From Bugulina stolonifera (Eukaryota > Bryozoa > Gymnolaemata > Cheilostomatida > Bugulidae), in contig OW285188.1 of NCBI GenBank assembly GCA_935421135.1, forward strand, positions 2,997,001 to 3,061,000: a stretch of DNA of 64,000 bases. The letters run 5' to 3'. Below are positions 26,301 through 36,691 of this stretch, one piece after another. The notes beneath the pieces were generated by a model. It had not been told where the DNA came from. It worked only from the letters and a program-made list of their open reading frames with translations, and did not search any database. Each line of letters begins with the position of its first letter. The stretch's first letter is position 1. A program made the translations under genes and the position numbers.

Positions 26301-28086
26301 ACTTTTATGAATGAACTCTACCAGTAGAATATAGAAGAGATTGAAGCCCACCCAGTTATTATATCCCACTCTACTTTATCATCCCCATGCAGGGCTGATG
26401 GCAATACATCAATCTAGCCACATGACACATTTGTGTGGTTTGAGCGGGCTCTTCATATCTCACCCAATACCATCATTAGATGCTTATAAACTGATACTTG
26501 TTTTTTACCCAAAGCAATTATATAACTGTAAGGCACACAAACAAGGTCATTTTCCAAATGTATAATTAGAAATGTTGTCAAGTTATTGTTCAAGGCTGTG
26601 AGAAATAATGCTCAATGTGGGTGAAACATTATTGTCAGGAAATTACAAATCTCCAGTGGTTGGATGTGGCCTTGTGGGTGCACCAAATTGCACACACAAA
26701 TGTTTTATTACACTGGCATTGGTATTTCCTAATGTTGGCACGGTAGGTGCCTTATTCCAGTAGTAGTAGTAGTATCGTAGCCAACTATTCTATTATTGTG
26801 AACGTTAGTATTATTGTACTGCAATGTTTACTGATACAGGTACTCGATAGAGCTAATCAACTACAAGTTGGCACATTGCCAGTTACTAGTATCGAAGGAA
26901 GGGCACTTATTACTGGTATGCAATAGATATAAATGTGTAGTTTAAATTAATTGATTTTACTTGGGGAGTACCAAATACCGAGTAGCGCTAGCTGAACCAA
27001 TAATTCCCACCACCATAAATTAATCGGAAGTAGTGGTAATGGCGGCAAGTAATGTATATCCATGGAGTGCATTATTGGCAATGTGCCAAAAATTCAACAG
27101 CTTTATCACAGCGCAGTGAGTGTGAATAGGGCTGGGCCATGGGAACTGAGCAGGGGCAAGTCTTTCTAACTAGTCATAGGACATCAATGTAAACTCAAAA
27201 TTTGTGAAAAGTCATAAATACATGTAGGCTGTATATTCATGTAGCATAGATTTCAATGTTACATATTTTAACAGTGCTTTGAATCTCGCCATTAAATATC
27301 ATCATCCAGTAGGCCAGGCCTATTAACAACCTCTACAATTATGCACATGTATACTGTATGCAGTGCACTACAGTCTTAGTGAAAGTCAATTAGAAGTTGA
27401 ATTATTTTCATTTTTAAAATCGACAATTATGAATCACAATGTACCGAGGTGGCATTCCTTGTTGCATGATCAAGTCACACATTGGTTTTGTTTAGGTGTA
27501 CCTGGGTTCAAAAATCAGTGCACAGAATAGTAAAGAATAGGGATTTATCATTTGGCAAAGAAAACATAGCATGCATTTACAATGGAGATAAACAGGCGCT
27601 TGCACTTACAGTGGATGCACTTAGATCCAATCTACATAGTTGGCATACTGGAATATTTGTTTGAGATATACTAGTTGTTGTTGGCCACGATACGGCTTGA
27701 GTGGAAGCAGATGATATGCTACTAGTAGCAGTAGTAGTAGAGCTAATAGTATCACTGGAGCCCAGGTCACTAGTGTGCAGTAGGTCCTCGGGTATTGATA
27801 CTAGAGTGAGTATGTTATTAATGAGGTAGTTACTGTGTAAACTCTCCAGTCCTCCATCATGTAAATCCATCAGTCTATAGCATGAAGGACACTTTAACAT
27901 GTTCCCATCTGTCCGTTGTCCAAGACACCGTTTACAGAATTGATGGGAACATTCTAGAGTGACAATCTCCTCGTGTTGAGAGAGGCAGAGTGGGCATATG
28001 GAAGATATGTGCGGATTGAAACTGGAGGAAGGACCAGCTCCACCTGGTGGTAATAACCCAGCCATTGGTGTTGCGTATGTGATCAT
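11392..28086 (-). CDS. TRIM71: TRIM71/LIN-41-type E3 ligase (RING, two B-boxes, coiled coil, filamin, six NHL)
   Basis: Twelve coding exons join in phase on the minus strand: 28086-27610, 24324-24178, 23030-22848, 20636-20517, 19139-18960, 18397-18308, 17219-16970, 16464-16244, 15815-15675, 14952-14812, 13198-13031, 11652-11392, about 792 aa (human TRIM71 is about 868). A stop lies directly before the ATG. RING C3HC4 is C31/C34/C46/H48/C51/C54/C66/C69. B-box 1 starts CQLC at 148 and continues [13 protein letters not shown]-box 2 is CTKHPHE...CCNRC...CREC...H..H (202-233). A coiled coil follows, then a filamin/Ig domain (about 400-505, ending GRHIGGSP), then six NHL repeats ([18 protein letters not shown], final [10 protein letters not shown]). 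Only the TRIM71/LIN-41 class combines two B-boxes, filamin and NHL; family members are RNA-binding developmental regulators and putative ubiquitin ligases. Two splice donors are duplicated by tandem repeats. Confidence 0.93.
11653..12858. other. TRIM71 last intron, no gene
   Basis: This is intronic sequence between the NHL4 exon and the terminal exon. Short frames (12242-12484 minus, 12602-12931 plus) match nothing recognisable. The 3' part merges into the 21-bp splice-donor repeat. Confidence 0.5.
12859..13040 (-). repeat. 21-bp tandem repeat that multiplies the NHL4-exon splice donor
   Basis: On the minus strand the unit is TAACTTACAGGTAGATATACA, repeated about nine times. The first copy contains the real exon end TTACAG|GTAAAT (exon ends at 13031), and every further copy contains TTACAG|GTAGAT. 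Because the unit is 21 bp, about six copies stay open in the reading frame (each would add seven residues, VDIHNLQ-like), until a 23-bp unit near 12911-12933 breaks the frame. The authentic donor differs from the copies at the +4 position (A instead of G), which should favour it. Confidence 0.9.
13199..14811. other. TRIM71 intron between NHL3 and NHL4 exons
   Basis: AT-rich intron with runs of AATTAT near 13680-13760. No open frame, RNA gene or intact element is recognisable in it. Confidence 0.5.
15041..15186 (+). mobile_element. hAT-like MITE, copy B (146 bp) with perfect 8-bp TSD
   Basis: The element starts CAGGCTTTCCAAA and ends CTTGGCAAGCTTG, and is flanked by the identical octamer ATGGTAAC at 15033-15040 and 15187-15194. 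An 8-bp duplication plus CAG...CTG-type ends points to hAT transposase mobilisation. The interior matches copy A at 7466-7581 and includes a run of ten Cs. It lies in a TRIM71 intron, antisense. Confidence 0.85.
15276..15647 (+). other. Unidentified 123-codon open frame in TRIM71 intron
   Basis: An open frame antisense to TRIM71 sits between the NHL2 and NHL3 exons. It has balanced composition (Cys, Arg, Asp-rich; [18 protein letters not shown], then [18 protein letters not shown]) and is long for this AT-rich DNA. I recognise no domain. It could be a decayed transposon fragment or a retained coding remnant; no start context or splice signals support a gene. Confidence 0.25.
16465..16969. other. 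TRIM71 intron between filamin-domain exons
   Basis: Plain AT-rich intron of phase 1 (codon GGT is split G|GT). I see nothing else in it. Confidence 0.5.
17220..20516. other. TRIM71 introns around the coiled-coil exons
   Basis: Apart from the exons 18397-18308 and 19139-18960, the stretch is intronic. It holds a TG-rich dinucleotide run (about 18190-18222), a run of CTACTAC phrases (18445-18575), and a 70-codon plus-strand frame at 19644-19856 ([13 protein letters not shown]) that I cannot identify and regard as chance or a decayed insert. Confidence 0.4.
20637..22847. other. TRIM71 intron within the B-box/coiled-coil region, 2.2 kb
   Basis: AT-rich intron with no supported gene, RNA or complete element. 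A few GCAGGCAGGC and TTGTTGTTTGTTG phrases are the only simple sequence seen. Confidence 0.45.
23127..23409. mobile_element. Non-autonomous inverted-repeat element with TTCGAAAC arms and 8-bp TSD
   Basis: The 283-bp element has opposing arms made of GTTCGAAAC/CAGGACG-type motifs (left about 23135-23210; right, inverted, about 23310-23405) around a very AT-rich core. The octamer ACACAGCT flanks it on both sides (23119-23126 and 23410-23417), which fits an 8-bp target duplication. The right arm contains a 29-30-bp tandem duplication (CGAACTGCCCGGTTGTGAGA). It lies in the TRIM71 intron next to the B-box 2 exon. Confidence 0.65.
24135..24190 (-). repeat. 28-bp tandem duplication spanning the B-box exon splice donor
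   Basis: Two adjacent copies of TTGGTGCATACTTAC..GTGAG.GTGT (24135-24162 and 24163-24190), plus the start of a third, span the end of TRIM71 coding exon 2. Each copy carries a GTAAGTATG donor on the minus strand, at 24177 (used, CACGAG|GTAAGT) and at 24149. The second donor would add 28 nt and shift the frame. Confidence 0.85.
24462..24487. repeat. Homopolymer, 26 C
   Basis: An uninterrupted C run in the first coding intron of TRIM71. On the minus (transcribed) strand it is 26 G, which can fold into G-quadruplex structures. The exact length may be a sequencing artefact. Confidence 0.9.
25430..25600. repeat. GTA-rich trinucleotide tract
   Basis: Imperfect (GTA)n with GCA, GTG and ATA interruptions inside the first coding intron of TRIM71. 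Its reading frame is poly-Val and not a gene. Confidence 0.85.
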
Positions 28087-29972
28087 TCAAATGCTGTCCA
28101 ATAGCAGCTGTCCTCTGCATGTGCCTATACACTGCCAATTCTATTTATAGTATCTTAGTCTACCTTCTGATCACATCAGTCATATTATATAATTAAGATG
28201 TTCCTTCGAGTAATATATCCACAAACTGTTGGACAGTTCACAGATAGCATTGGCGACCACCTATAACAAAATGTCAACAAAATATGCAATATACAATTCG
28301 GCGTCAATTACAGGTGTGGTAATAAACTATATTGGGGAACATCGGGTTGGTTTACTTCACTATAAGCATGAAAATATTGAAGACTCTTCAAAATGATTGA
28401 ATAATTCAGCACAAACCTGGGTATGTTGCCGAGAGCACTTTTGTAACACCACATGCATGTACAATGTAGCCTACATGCACATACATGTACATCTATAACT
28501 GAAGTAATGTAATATAGATAGGCCTATATACTTGGCTATTACATAATCACATATTCATAATTACTTACTAAATGTAAAAATCTCCTGCATGCTACAATGT
28601 AGTTACTGCCACCTGGTTCTCCTCCCCTTACCACACTCAACAAACTTACACAGAGTAGCAAAATTGAGATTGACAAGTGAAGCAGAAGTTGTCTTCTTTA
28701 TATTTTGTTGGTTGACCTCCCTTATCCCAAACACTAGTTACATTACTAACCAGGAACTAGGAATATCCAAATTCATCCACTACTGCTATACCTAACAGAC
28801 AGACTTGCAGTCAACTAAAACTCTCACAGTTTCGTACATGCACATGTAGGTGTAAGTGATAAAATGTGCATAGCCAAACAGGTAATAGTTTTAGTTTAGT
28901 ATACATAATAACAACAATCATAATTAGAAATAGACTGAGGTCAGTCAACTCTCTTCATAAGAAATAAGGCTATGTAGGTGATACTGGTTGTAGTTGAAGA
29001 TGAATGACTCTTTTGGAGTGTAGAGAAAATTGATTGAAGCAGTGTCGTGCGAAATTAAAACAGAATAATAATACCTATATATTTCATGTAATTATAATTT
29101 TTATAATAATAATTATAGTATAAGTATAATCATGTTAATATTTCAATACTAGTTTCACACAGTGACAGTATCTATTACAACATAGAAGATCATAATATGT
29201 AATATTAGGTTAATCTTTATATTTATGATCCATCATACAAATTGACTGGTAGTCCAAATACCAATCCTAATCAGCTAATAGTATTTGATAACAATCTTAT
29301 TAGCCATTAGCGGAATTTATTGTTCAATTTCAATTTGGTGCAATGATACGCATACCCATATTTTGCTTGTCACTTGAAATAATAATTAATCATAAGTCAA
29401 CTTGTAAATCTTAGAGCATTAGTCAAATGAACTGTAATCAGTAGAGTGTATACTCATACGATACTCTACTGTATAGCATTCTGATTCTACTGTAACTCGC
29501 TCTCACTGTTAGTGTTAGCAGTGGAAGGCTGGATGATTGTATGTTTCAATGTTTGTACTAATTGTTATAATTTTACCTCGGGTAAGATTATTTTTATAGC
29601 AGCACCACAGTTAAATGGTGAATGAACTTCTACAAAATCAATTGATTTGAAATAAAGTGTTAGCCAACGTGTGTTCTGTTTCCAGTATGCTGTTCATCAC
29701 AAGGTGGGAAATTTGAGGCACAACAGAAGTGCACTGCTGTAGTAGTAAAACTACTACGCGCTATAGTACTACAAGTGAGCACGTGACTTGGTGAACATCA
29801 GGTATGTTGTTGTGTTTTTGTAATGAATGGAACAGGGACAGCCAATGATATTTGAAGGAAACTGTTTACAATTTGAGGAATTTTAACCAATCATATTGTT
29901 TGTAGATGTTGGTGATGACCTTGAACTTCTAAAAATGGGACGTAGTTTCCTTTTCGCTTTTGCACCGCAACA
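28087..29972. promoter_or_regulatory. Divergent promoter region, TRIM71 (-) and SUDS3 (+)
   Basis: This 1.9-kb region separates the two start codons. No coding sequence is supported. An E-box-like GAGCACGTGACTT (about 29777-29789) lies about 190 bp upstream of the SUDS3 ATG, next to a partly palindromic AGTAGTAAAACTACTACGCG phrase. Transcription starts cannot be placed from sequence alone. Confidence 0.4.
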
Positions 29973-32900
29973 ATGGCTGACAGTTTGCGTTCATCATCGC
30001 CTCCAGATGAAAATGATAGTTGCACGTTTGATGACCCACCGTATGGGCGTCGAGCTTCATGTGGGGAAGGTATTAATACTTGTATTAATATATGAATAGT
30101 AAAATGTTATTTTTAGTATTAATTGTAGTAGTATAATACAGTTTAAAATGTCATGTGTAATGTAAAGTAAAAGTGTACTTTAACTTTACTTCTACTAAGC
30201 TAACTCACTGAACTAGTAGCAGTAGCCCATAACTATCATTTATATTATTAATTATGTTATTTATTTAATCAAAGTAAAGATTCCACCCACTGTATAACTT
30301 TGAACTAAATTTAGAGCACTTGACTTTCAGGTTTGCCAAGTTAAGTTATGGTTTATTTTATTAGGTCAGAACATTACATTTGTAGTGTTTATGTTATATT
30401 TATTTAACATAAAAAATCTTATTATTATTATTGTAGTAATATATTACCAATAATAATTGTAATTCAGTTCTTGGTTTCACAAATTTCTGCGTCACGTGAT
30501 TCAGTGTAATAGTAATGTAAATATAGTATAGTTATTAAAATTATAGTTATCGTAATAATCTATGAAGAACTAGTTATATTATTATTATAATTATAGCAAG
30601 ACAAATGGATATCAATGTTTATGACAATGATTATGATAATCATTCCCTGTCTTGCTCAATTCTCTACACCTCAAGAGATCAATGTTTATTTATTGCAGTT
30701 ATTGACTTATTCTCTCCCAAATGGTTCTCGGTATAAAACTCAAATGTAAAGACATTAGTATTGCAGAAGAATTGTTTTTAAACCTGGTACATATATTATT
30801 CTGGCAGTTGGATGATAGGCCCTAGCTCCGAACAACATCCCCACCTTTAAAGTTTTACTTTTTAGCTTGCGTCTCTTTTCCAAGGTATTATGTATCTAAT
30901 CTAGCTTGTATGTGGTTGTAATTATTAGTAACATGTTATTACATTAATACTAAATAGAATAATGATAACAGTATGGGCTTAACAAAAAGTAGCACCATTA
31001 TGTTATAATAAGAGACATGTATTTAAATTTTGTTATAGCATGAACTCTGATCAGAGCAAAAGCCCCTGGCCAATAAATAGAAGAGCTCTACCACTTGCTC
31101 ACGAAGTTCTGGTTGAATTTTCACTATTATCCATAGTATAGCACAGCTGTTGTCTATCTTTGGTATTCTCTTATTCTCATTCATTGCCCTAGAAGTACAT
31201 AATATAGTGTAGATAGTATTTGCCAATTCTAAATTGAGAGAATTTAGTGAGTGAAAGGTTCGCTAATAATCTTGCATTGAAATTTTCTAAAGTAATTTAT
31301 CACCGATATAACTACTTGCTGTAATATACATGTAACTGATAAGTGACAAGGAGCAGACTTGTGAATAAGTTAAGGTAGTTACTGTGCATGCAGTATGGCC
31401 TACTGCACTTGTGTAGAACTCAGTACCAATGTTATACTATTTTAAACGTGGATTAAATTTCAATTAGCATACATCTAACAGGTGAATGCTGAAACATCAA
31501 TTTTTGGCGATGAATGCCTCAGTATTAGTAGACTTGCAAAACTTTCTCACACAAATAATCTCTGCTTTTATGGAATTGAAATTATCAATTCATCCGTCCA
31601 ATTGTTGGTTTGAGACTTGTGGACTTGAAGTCATTATCAATTTTGATTGTAGATTTGCACATGACTTATTCAATCAGTTCATTCCAGAATTTAAAATACA
31701 TGCAAGTGATGGTAGTTCATAAGATAATATGGTCTGATGTTGTGATGTCATAGTCTACAACCAAATTACTCTGACTCGACTAGTTTGATTCAAGGATTTT
31801 TATATTATGTACAAATGTATGTTATGAAATTATGACTAACCAGCAATGCCGACAATGTACATGTAGGTCTGCATCTTATAAGTTGTTGTTTCTAGAATGC
31901 TTCACTCTGTAACCAATCAATATTGTTTCTGAGTGTAGGCTCTTATAATACCTCTTAGGTACCTCGACTTTGACTACTGCAGCTGTAATAATACTCTGTG
32001 ATAATAGTAATTTTTCTCAGCCACATCATTTCCGTCCTCTATTTTAGTGACAGCTAACAATTCAACATGTTTAATTTGCACCGACCTCCCCTGGTGTAAA
32101 AGTTCAAACATCAACCCATTATCAATACAACAATCACCCAACATGTAAACTGTTAGTATTCAGAGTTGAACATAATTTATGTTTAATAGCTGCTATGTTC
32201 TAATTTCATCCTTAAAAATCATTCAGCCGATTTGCTAATAAATAGCCAAACAAGATTTTGGTAAGTCAGGAATGTGCTGAACATTGCATTTTCTTTGTGG
32301 CGCATTAAAAGCGTATACTTCTAAAGCTAAGCACTGATTTCTACACTGTTTACTTGTACTGAGCCTGCTGTTTACAGAAACAGAGGAAGCCTCTGAATCA
32401 GAAATGCCTGTGAAGCACCAAGACAAAGAATGTACAGAGATCAAGGAACAGTAAGTTTGTTTATTCATAAGGTAGTACCATTGCTGCTACTGATGATGTT
32501 GGAAAACCATGGCAGTTAGTTTATAGAGCCTTTGCGATTGGTGGTAACACGGGCGAATTATATGTAACAGCATCAGTATGCACCCCGTTAGTTGTACTGG
32601 TTATTCTGTAGAATGTATCAGGATAAGTTGGCTCAACTAAAGAAGCAGTTGCAGCAGCTGCAGGAAGGGACGTTACCAGAATATATTAGACGTCTTAAGC
32701 GTTTAGAACAACAATATAAGGAGAGACTGAGGCTAAATGAAATATGGCAGGCTTGCTGCGTAAGTTCTGTTAATCATTCCGCTTGTGAAAACTCTCCTAA
32801 GAGAGTGTGGTTATGATGTAGTCTCCACATGGTTATAAATGTATATGTACAATATACTACACTATGTATGTAGTCTCCACATGGCTATACATGTATATGT

Positions 32901-34754
32901 ACAATTTTACTACACTCTGTATAATTGCTTTAATAAATGTATGCTAGTATTCCGCTTGTTGTTGTAGATTGAGAATGCAGAACGTCACTGTGCCATGGAG
33001 AAGAAACAAAGTGAAAAAGATTTTGAGGTGAGTGATGGTAGTGTCCCCCATTTTGTCTGTCTGTCTGTCTGTCTGTCTGTCCTCTCTTCTCTACGGTAGG
33101 TCCTTATGGGGCATGACCGTAATAGTTCTGTCCATTTGACAGTTAGCAATTGGATGCATAATTTCAAGGTTTTTATGGCGAAGTATATTTTCTTAGAGTT
33201 AATAAAATCTAGGTCCTATTGATTTTATTTGCTTTAAAGATGGTTAACACTGAACTGTATTTCCCAAATTCAGTTAGGTTAGGATGGCTGTATTGTTACT
33301 GGACTGACTCGGTTTGGTGAGCACAGTCCAGTGTGAACCAGGCCTTGTCTCTGCCACCAGTAACCTTACCACAATTGTGACATCACCATACAGTCTGAAC
33401 TGATGTGGACCATTAGATAGCTACTAGTTTGGAAAAGTTGCAGTTCTGTAGGCCTACACCATCACATGTTATGGATGTACATGTATACTGCACACTATAC
33501 ATAATACTCAAACCATGCACTCTATGTAGATAAAGAAGGTAGAACTAAAAGAGCGACTGATATCAGACTGGGAGGACAAAAAGAAACAAGTAGAAAATGA
33601 TAAAGTACACATGGAGCTCTCCATGGGTACGTTACTGTAAAGTATGCCTGTGCTATTGTATCTTGTTATTTCACATTCGTAGGATGGTAGACGTCATGGG
33701 AGTATATTATATTTGTTGACATTTCCTAGTTTCCTACAGTGTGAGAGGTTAACAGTTTCACTCTGTTAGCACTTGTGATGGTTGGACTATAATCTGATTG
33801 CGGATGTATTTACGTGCACACAAATCACACAGATGATGTGTTTGTAGATTTCATGGATTTTAAGCCGATCTCCACAAGGAAGTTGAGGCGACGTCTCAAC
33901 CCGGATGGTAACAACGTGTCGTCTAACGGCAGCTCACAGGAGAAGAGAAGGAAACAGTCTCCTACCATAAACATACTTTTAGACGATGCAGCAATCAGTG
34001 AAGACCTCAAACTTATAAACAAAGTGAGCGGAAAATCATTCACAAACAGGAAGCAGCCTCAGCCAGCCAGTAGCAGCCATGATGAGCACGCAGTGTCATG
34101 TGATTCAAGAATAGAGGAGGGAAAACTTTATTTTGAAAAGAGATGGTGAGTTTCTTACCTTCTGCATCAGAGAGTGTGTGATCAGTATCTAGTGTCACCA
34201 TTATATTAGCAAGTCCTTACTGATTGAACATTAATATGTCGCTTTTGGAGTTGTCTTTCGCCATAAATAGAAAATATAACTCCCAAATGACTTGTAAATC
34301 GGTATTAGTACTACATACTGCATGTTCAATATCGCAAGTATAATCACAGTGAATTTCTTGGCACAGGTATCTTAGAGGTCAAGCAATATATGCCGATTCC
34401 AAAGAGACTGGGAAATTTGGAGCTACTATAGTCAGTATAGGCAGTGCTGAGGTAAGTTACTATATCTGTACTATTTTATCATTATGGCTATATTGATAGT
34501 ACACCATACAGAGAAATTGTACAGACATGGAGAGAGTCGTTTCCTCCTGTAATGCACTGAGTAATACACTAATTGTGCTACAGGAATACAACTATCTGTG
34601 TACTTCTATCTACATGTATGTATGTATGGGAAGCTAACAGTTTGTGTTTGGCTTACAGATTTGTATAAAAAAGACGTCTGATAACACAAAGGTCAAGATC
34701 CTCTTGTCTCAACTACAGAAAGGAAAATATACGATTCGGAGACGATCCACTTAG
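29973..34754 (+). CDS. SUDS3: SUDS3 (Sds3) Sin3-HDAC co-repressor subunit
   Basis: Eight coding exons join in phase: 29973-30069, 32378-32450, 32612-32759, 32968-33027, 33530-33626, 33833-34145, 34367-34451, 34659-34754; 322 aa, against 328 in human. An acidic/Ser N-terminus (TEEASESEM) leads to the hallmark [20 protein letters not shown] and a long coiled coil (about 57-158; [24 protein letters not shown]). This is the dimerisation and Sin3-contact region of the Sds3/BRMS1 family. After it come [14 protein letters not shown], a basic QEKRRKQSP, the conserved [19 protein letters not shown], and the C-terminal [20 protein letters not shown] domain ending IRRRST. Known family role: nuclear scaffold that stabilises the Sin3-HDAC1/2 complex and histone deacetylation. 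Intron 1 is 2.3 kb, and the gene is divergent from TRIM71. Confidence 0.95.
30070..32377. other. SUDS3 intron 1
   Basis: AT-rich 2.3-kb intron. A 78-codon plus-strand frame at 31486-31722 and a 67-codon minus-strand frame at 31023-31226 match nothing recognisable. No element ends or RNA genes were found. Confidence 0.45.
33054..33081. repeat. TCTG tetranucleotide microsatellite
   Basis: About seven TCTG units lie in SUDS3 intron 4, about 30 bp after the exon that ends at 33027. Confidence 0.9.
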
Positions 34755-36691
34755 CAATAGTATTGATAGCATAACTAGTTAATGTCAGGCTATAGTGTAT
34801 CAGTGGAGAAATATTTTATACACCCTGTACATGTATATAATTATACAGTATTAACAGTAGTACGTTAGTAGAGAAATATTATGTTACACCATGTACAATG
34901 TATATATTGATATATCAGCTGCTTGTCTGTTACATGCATCTGATGAAATAACTGGCTAGTAGTTTTCTTACCCTTGATATGATGATATCTAACCTGCACT
35001 GGGTCTATATTTCATTAAACTCTACTCTGGATAATAGAATATTTTACCTTCTAATTGTACTTTATATCTTGCACTGCAATAAAATGATTAGATTATTGTA
35101 TTAGAGGATTACTTGGGTCTTTTCTGAAGAACACAGAATTCCAATAACCTTAGCAGGTAAAACTAGAAATGTTAGGGTTTGGCCACTTTTTTATGTATGA
35201 TGTTCTTTTATGTTCCTTGCATAGAAACAAAACTAGGAATATTTGAAGTCCCAATGCAATACCTCTGCCAATCTGATAGGCCAACACACTACCACATAAT
35301 TACGTTGGGTAAATTCATGTAAATAACAGTATATTGAACTTCAGTTTTATCAGCTTGTAGTTGTCCTTGCAATCACCTGCTCTCCATGTGTAAAGAGAAG
35401 ATAACTTTATACCTCAGTCTAATCTGACCCAACATGTACACTACATTGTTTGTGTATCTCAAACTGAAACCTACATACAATGTACATTACATAGTGCAGT
35501 CAGACACTCGACAGTGTAATGCAATGCAGGGGTTGTTCTCAGATGGGAATGGTTCAGTTGGACCAGGCCATATGTTTCCTGTGCATTATTTGTGGAAAAC
35601 ATGGTTGTCAGCTGTGTTGACAGTGCAGCTCTCCATCCCCCATGATGAATATGCCAGTGGACTTGTCCATTGCCACTATATTATGGTATATGCATGCAGC
35701 CAACCCAGGTAGGTACACAAGGAGCTAAGAATGGCAAGCTTGCCTAGCAGCAAGAATACAGATGCAGGTAGTGATGTTCATTATAACAGTAGTACTATCA
35801 GATATGTATTGTATTACATAATTGTAATTAGTAGCATTTGTCCATGGTAAACTGAGCAAGCAAAGAGTTCTAGCAAGGCTCAGTTTTTTATACAAGGCCT
35901 CATAGCAAATCCATCTGTGTATGGATATAAAATTTATTTAAATTTAGTTTTGGGTGTCATTCAACTACACATAATTTGGAGTCTAACATATTTTATTTGT
36001 GAAAGTTAAATCTTTGTATCTAGCTTTTCTATATTGCCAATTTAATTATTTTAGTTGCTAAACTTTGTTCTTTTGTAGTAGGCTTTTCTATTTCCGGAAC
36101 ACTGAGAAGATCTAAACAATTGATCAACAGATAGCAGCTCTCTTTCTAATCTTTACAGTAATTAAACTCCTTGACTAAACAGACAGTGGTGCATAAATGT
36201 ACATTGTATAATATTATGTATGTAAATCAATAATATATTTATTAGAAATGCACTTCAAAACATACAAACTACAATAGGAACCATGTGTCTCAGTGATGAG
36301 TACATCAAATGTATATAAATATTACAATATACATAGAAAGTATTTAACCCTGTGATCAATATTTCATTTCCTTAGAAGAGTGATACATTTCCTCCCAAAT
36401 TGAATTCCTCAAACATTTAACTGAACTTAGCCACAGTTATTAACTACATCATCTATATGTTGCAAGTTTAGAGATCAATATTGTATACATACCATAAACA
36501 AACTACACAGCTGTAATATCTGGTAAACACCAAGACGTTATTATGACCTGCGATACAGGCTGCTAAGAATCTCATTAACGTAATAAGCAACGGCTTGCTT
36601 TCCGTTGGGATAGAAGGGGTTCCTCATCCAGAATAAAGTATCTTATAGTATCTCACAAAGTACCTCATAAAATACCTTATCTATAGTAACT
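34755..36691. other. Convergent 3' intergenic region, SUDS3 and fibrinogen-related gene
   Basis: This 1.9-kb region holds both 3' untranslated ends. A duplicated phrase (GAGAAATATT...ACACC.TGTACATGTATAT at about 34806 and 34872) lies just after the SUDS3 stop. AATAAA occurs on + at 35078, and on - at 36243-36238. No gene seen. Confidence 0.45.
35078..35083 (+). terminator. Likely SUDS3 poly(A) signal
   Basis: AATAAA about 325 nt after the SUDS3 stop codon, in a suitable AT-rich context. Assignment is by position only. Confidence 0.5.

Larger units (their letters stand above)
24325..27609. other. TRIM71 first coding intron, 3.3 kb
   Basis: No gene is supported. The intron contains a 26-nt C run (24462-24487; a G run on the transcribed strand, potentially a block or quadruplex) and a GTA/GTAGCA trinucleotide tract (about 25430-25600) that produces a meaningless poly-Val frame, plus a short GTA run near 26760. 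Confidence 0.5.
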
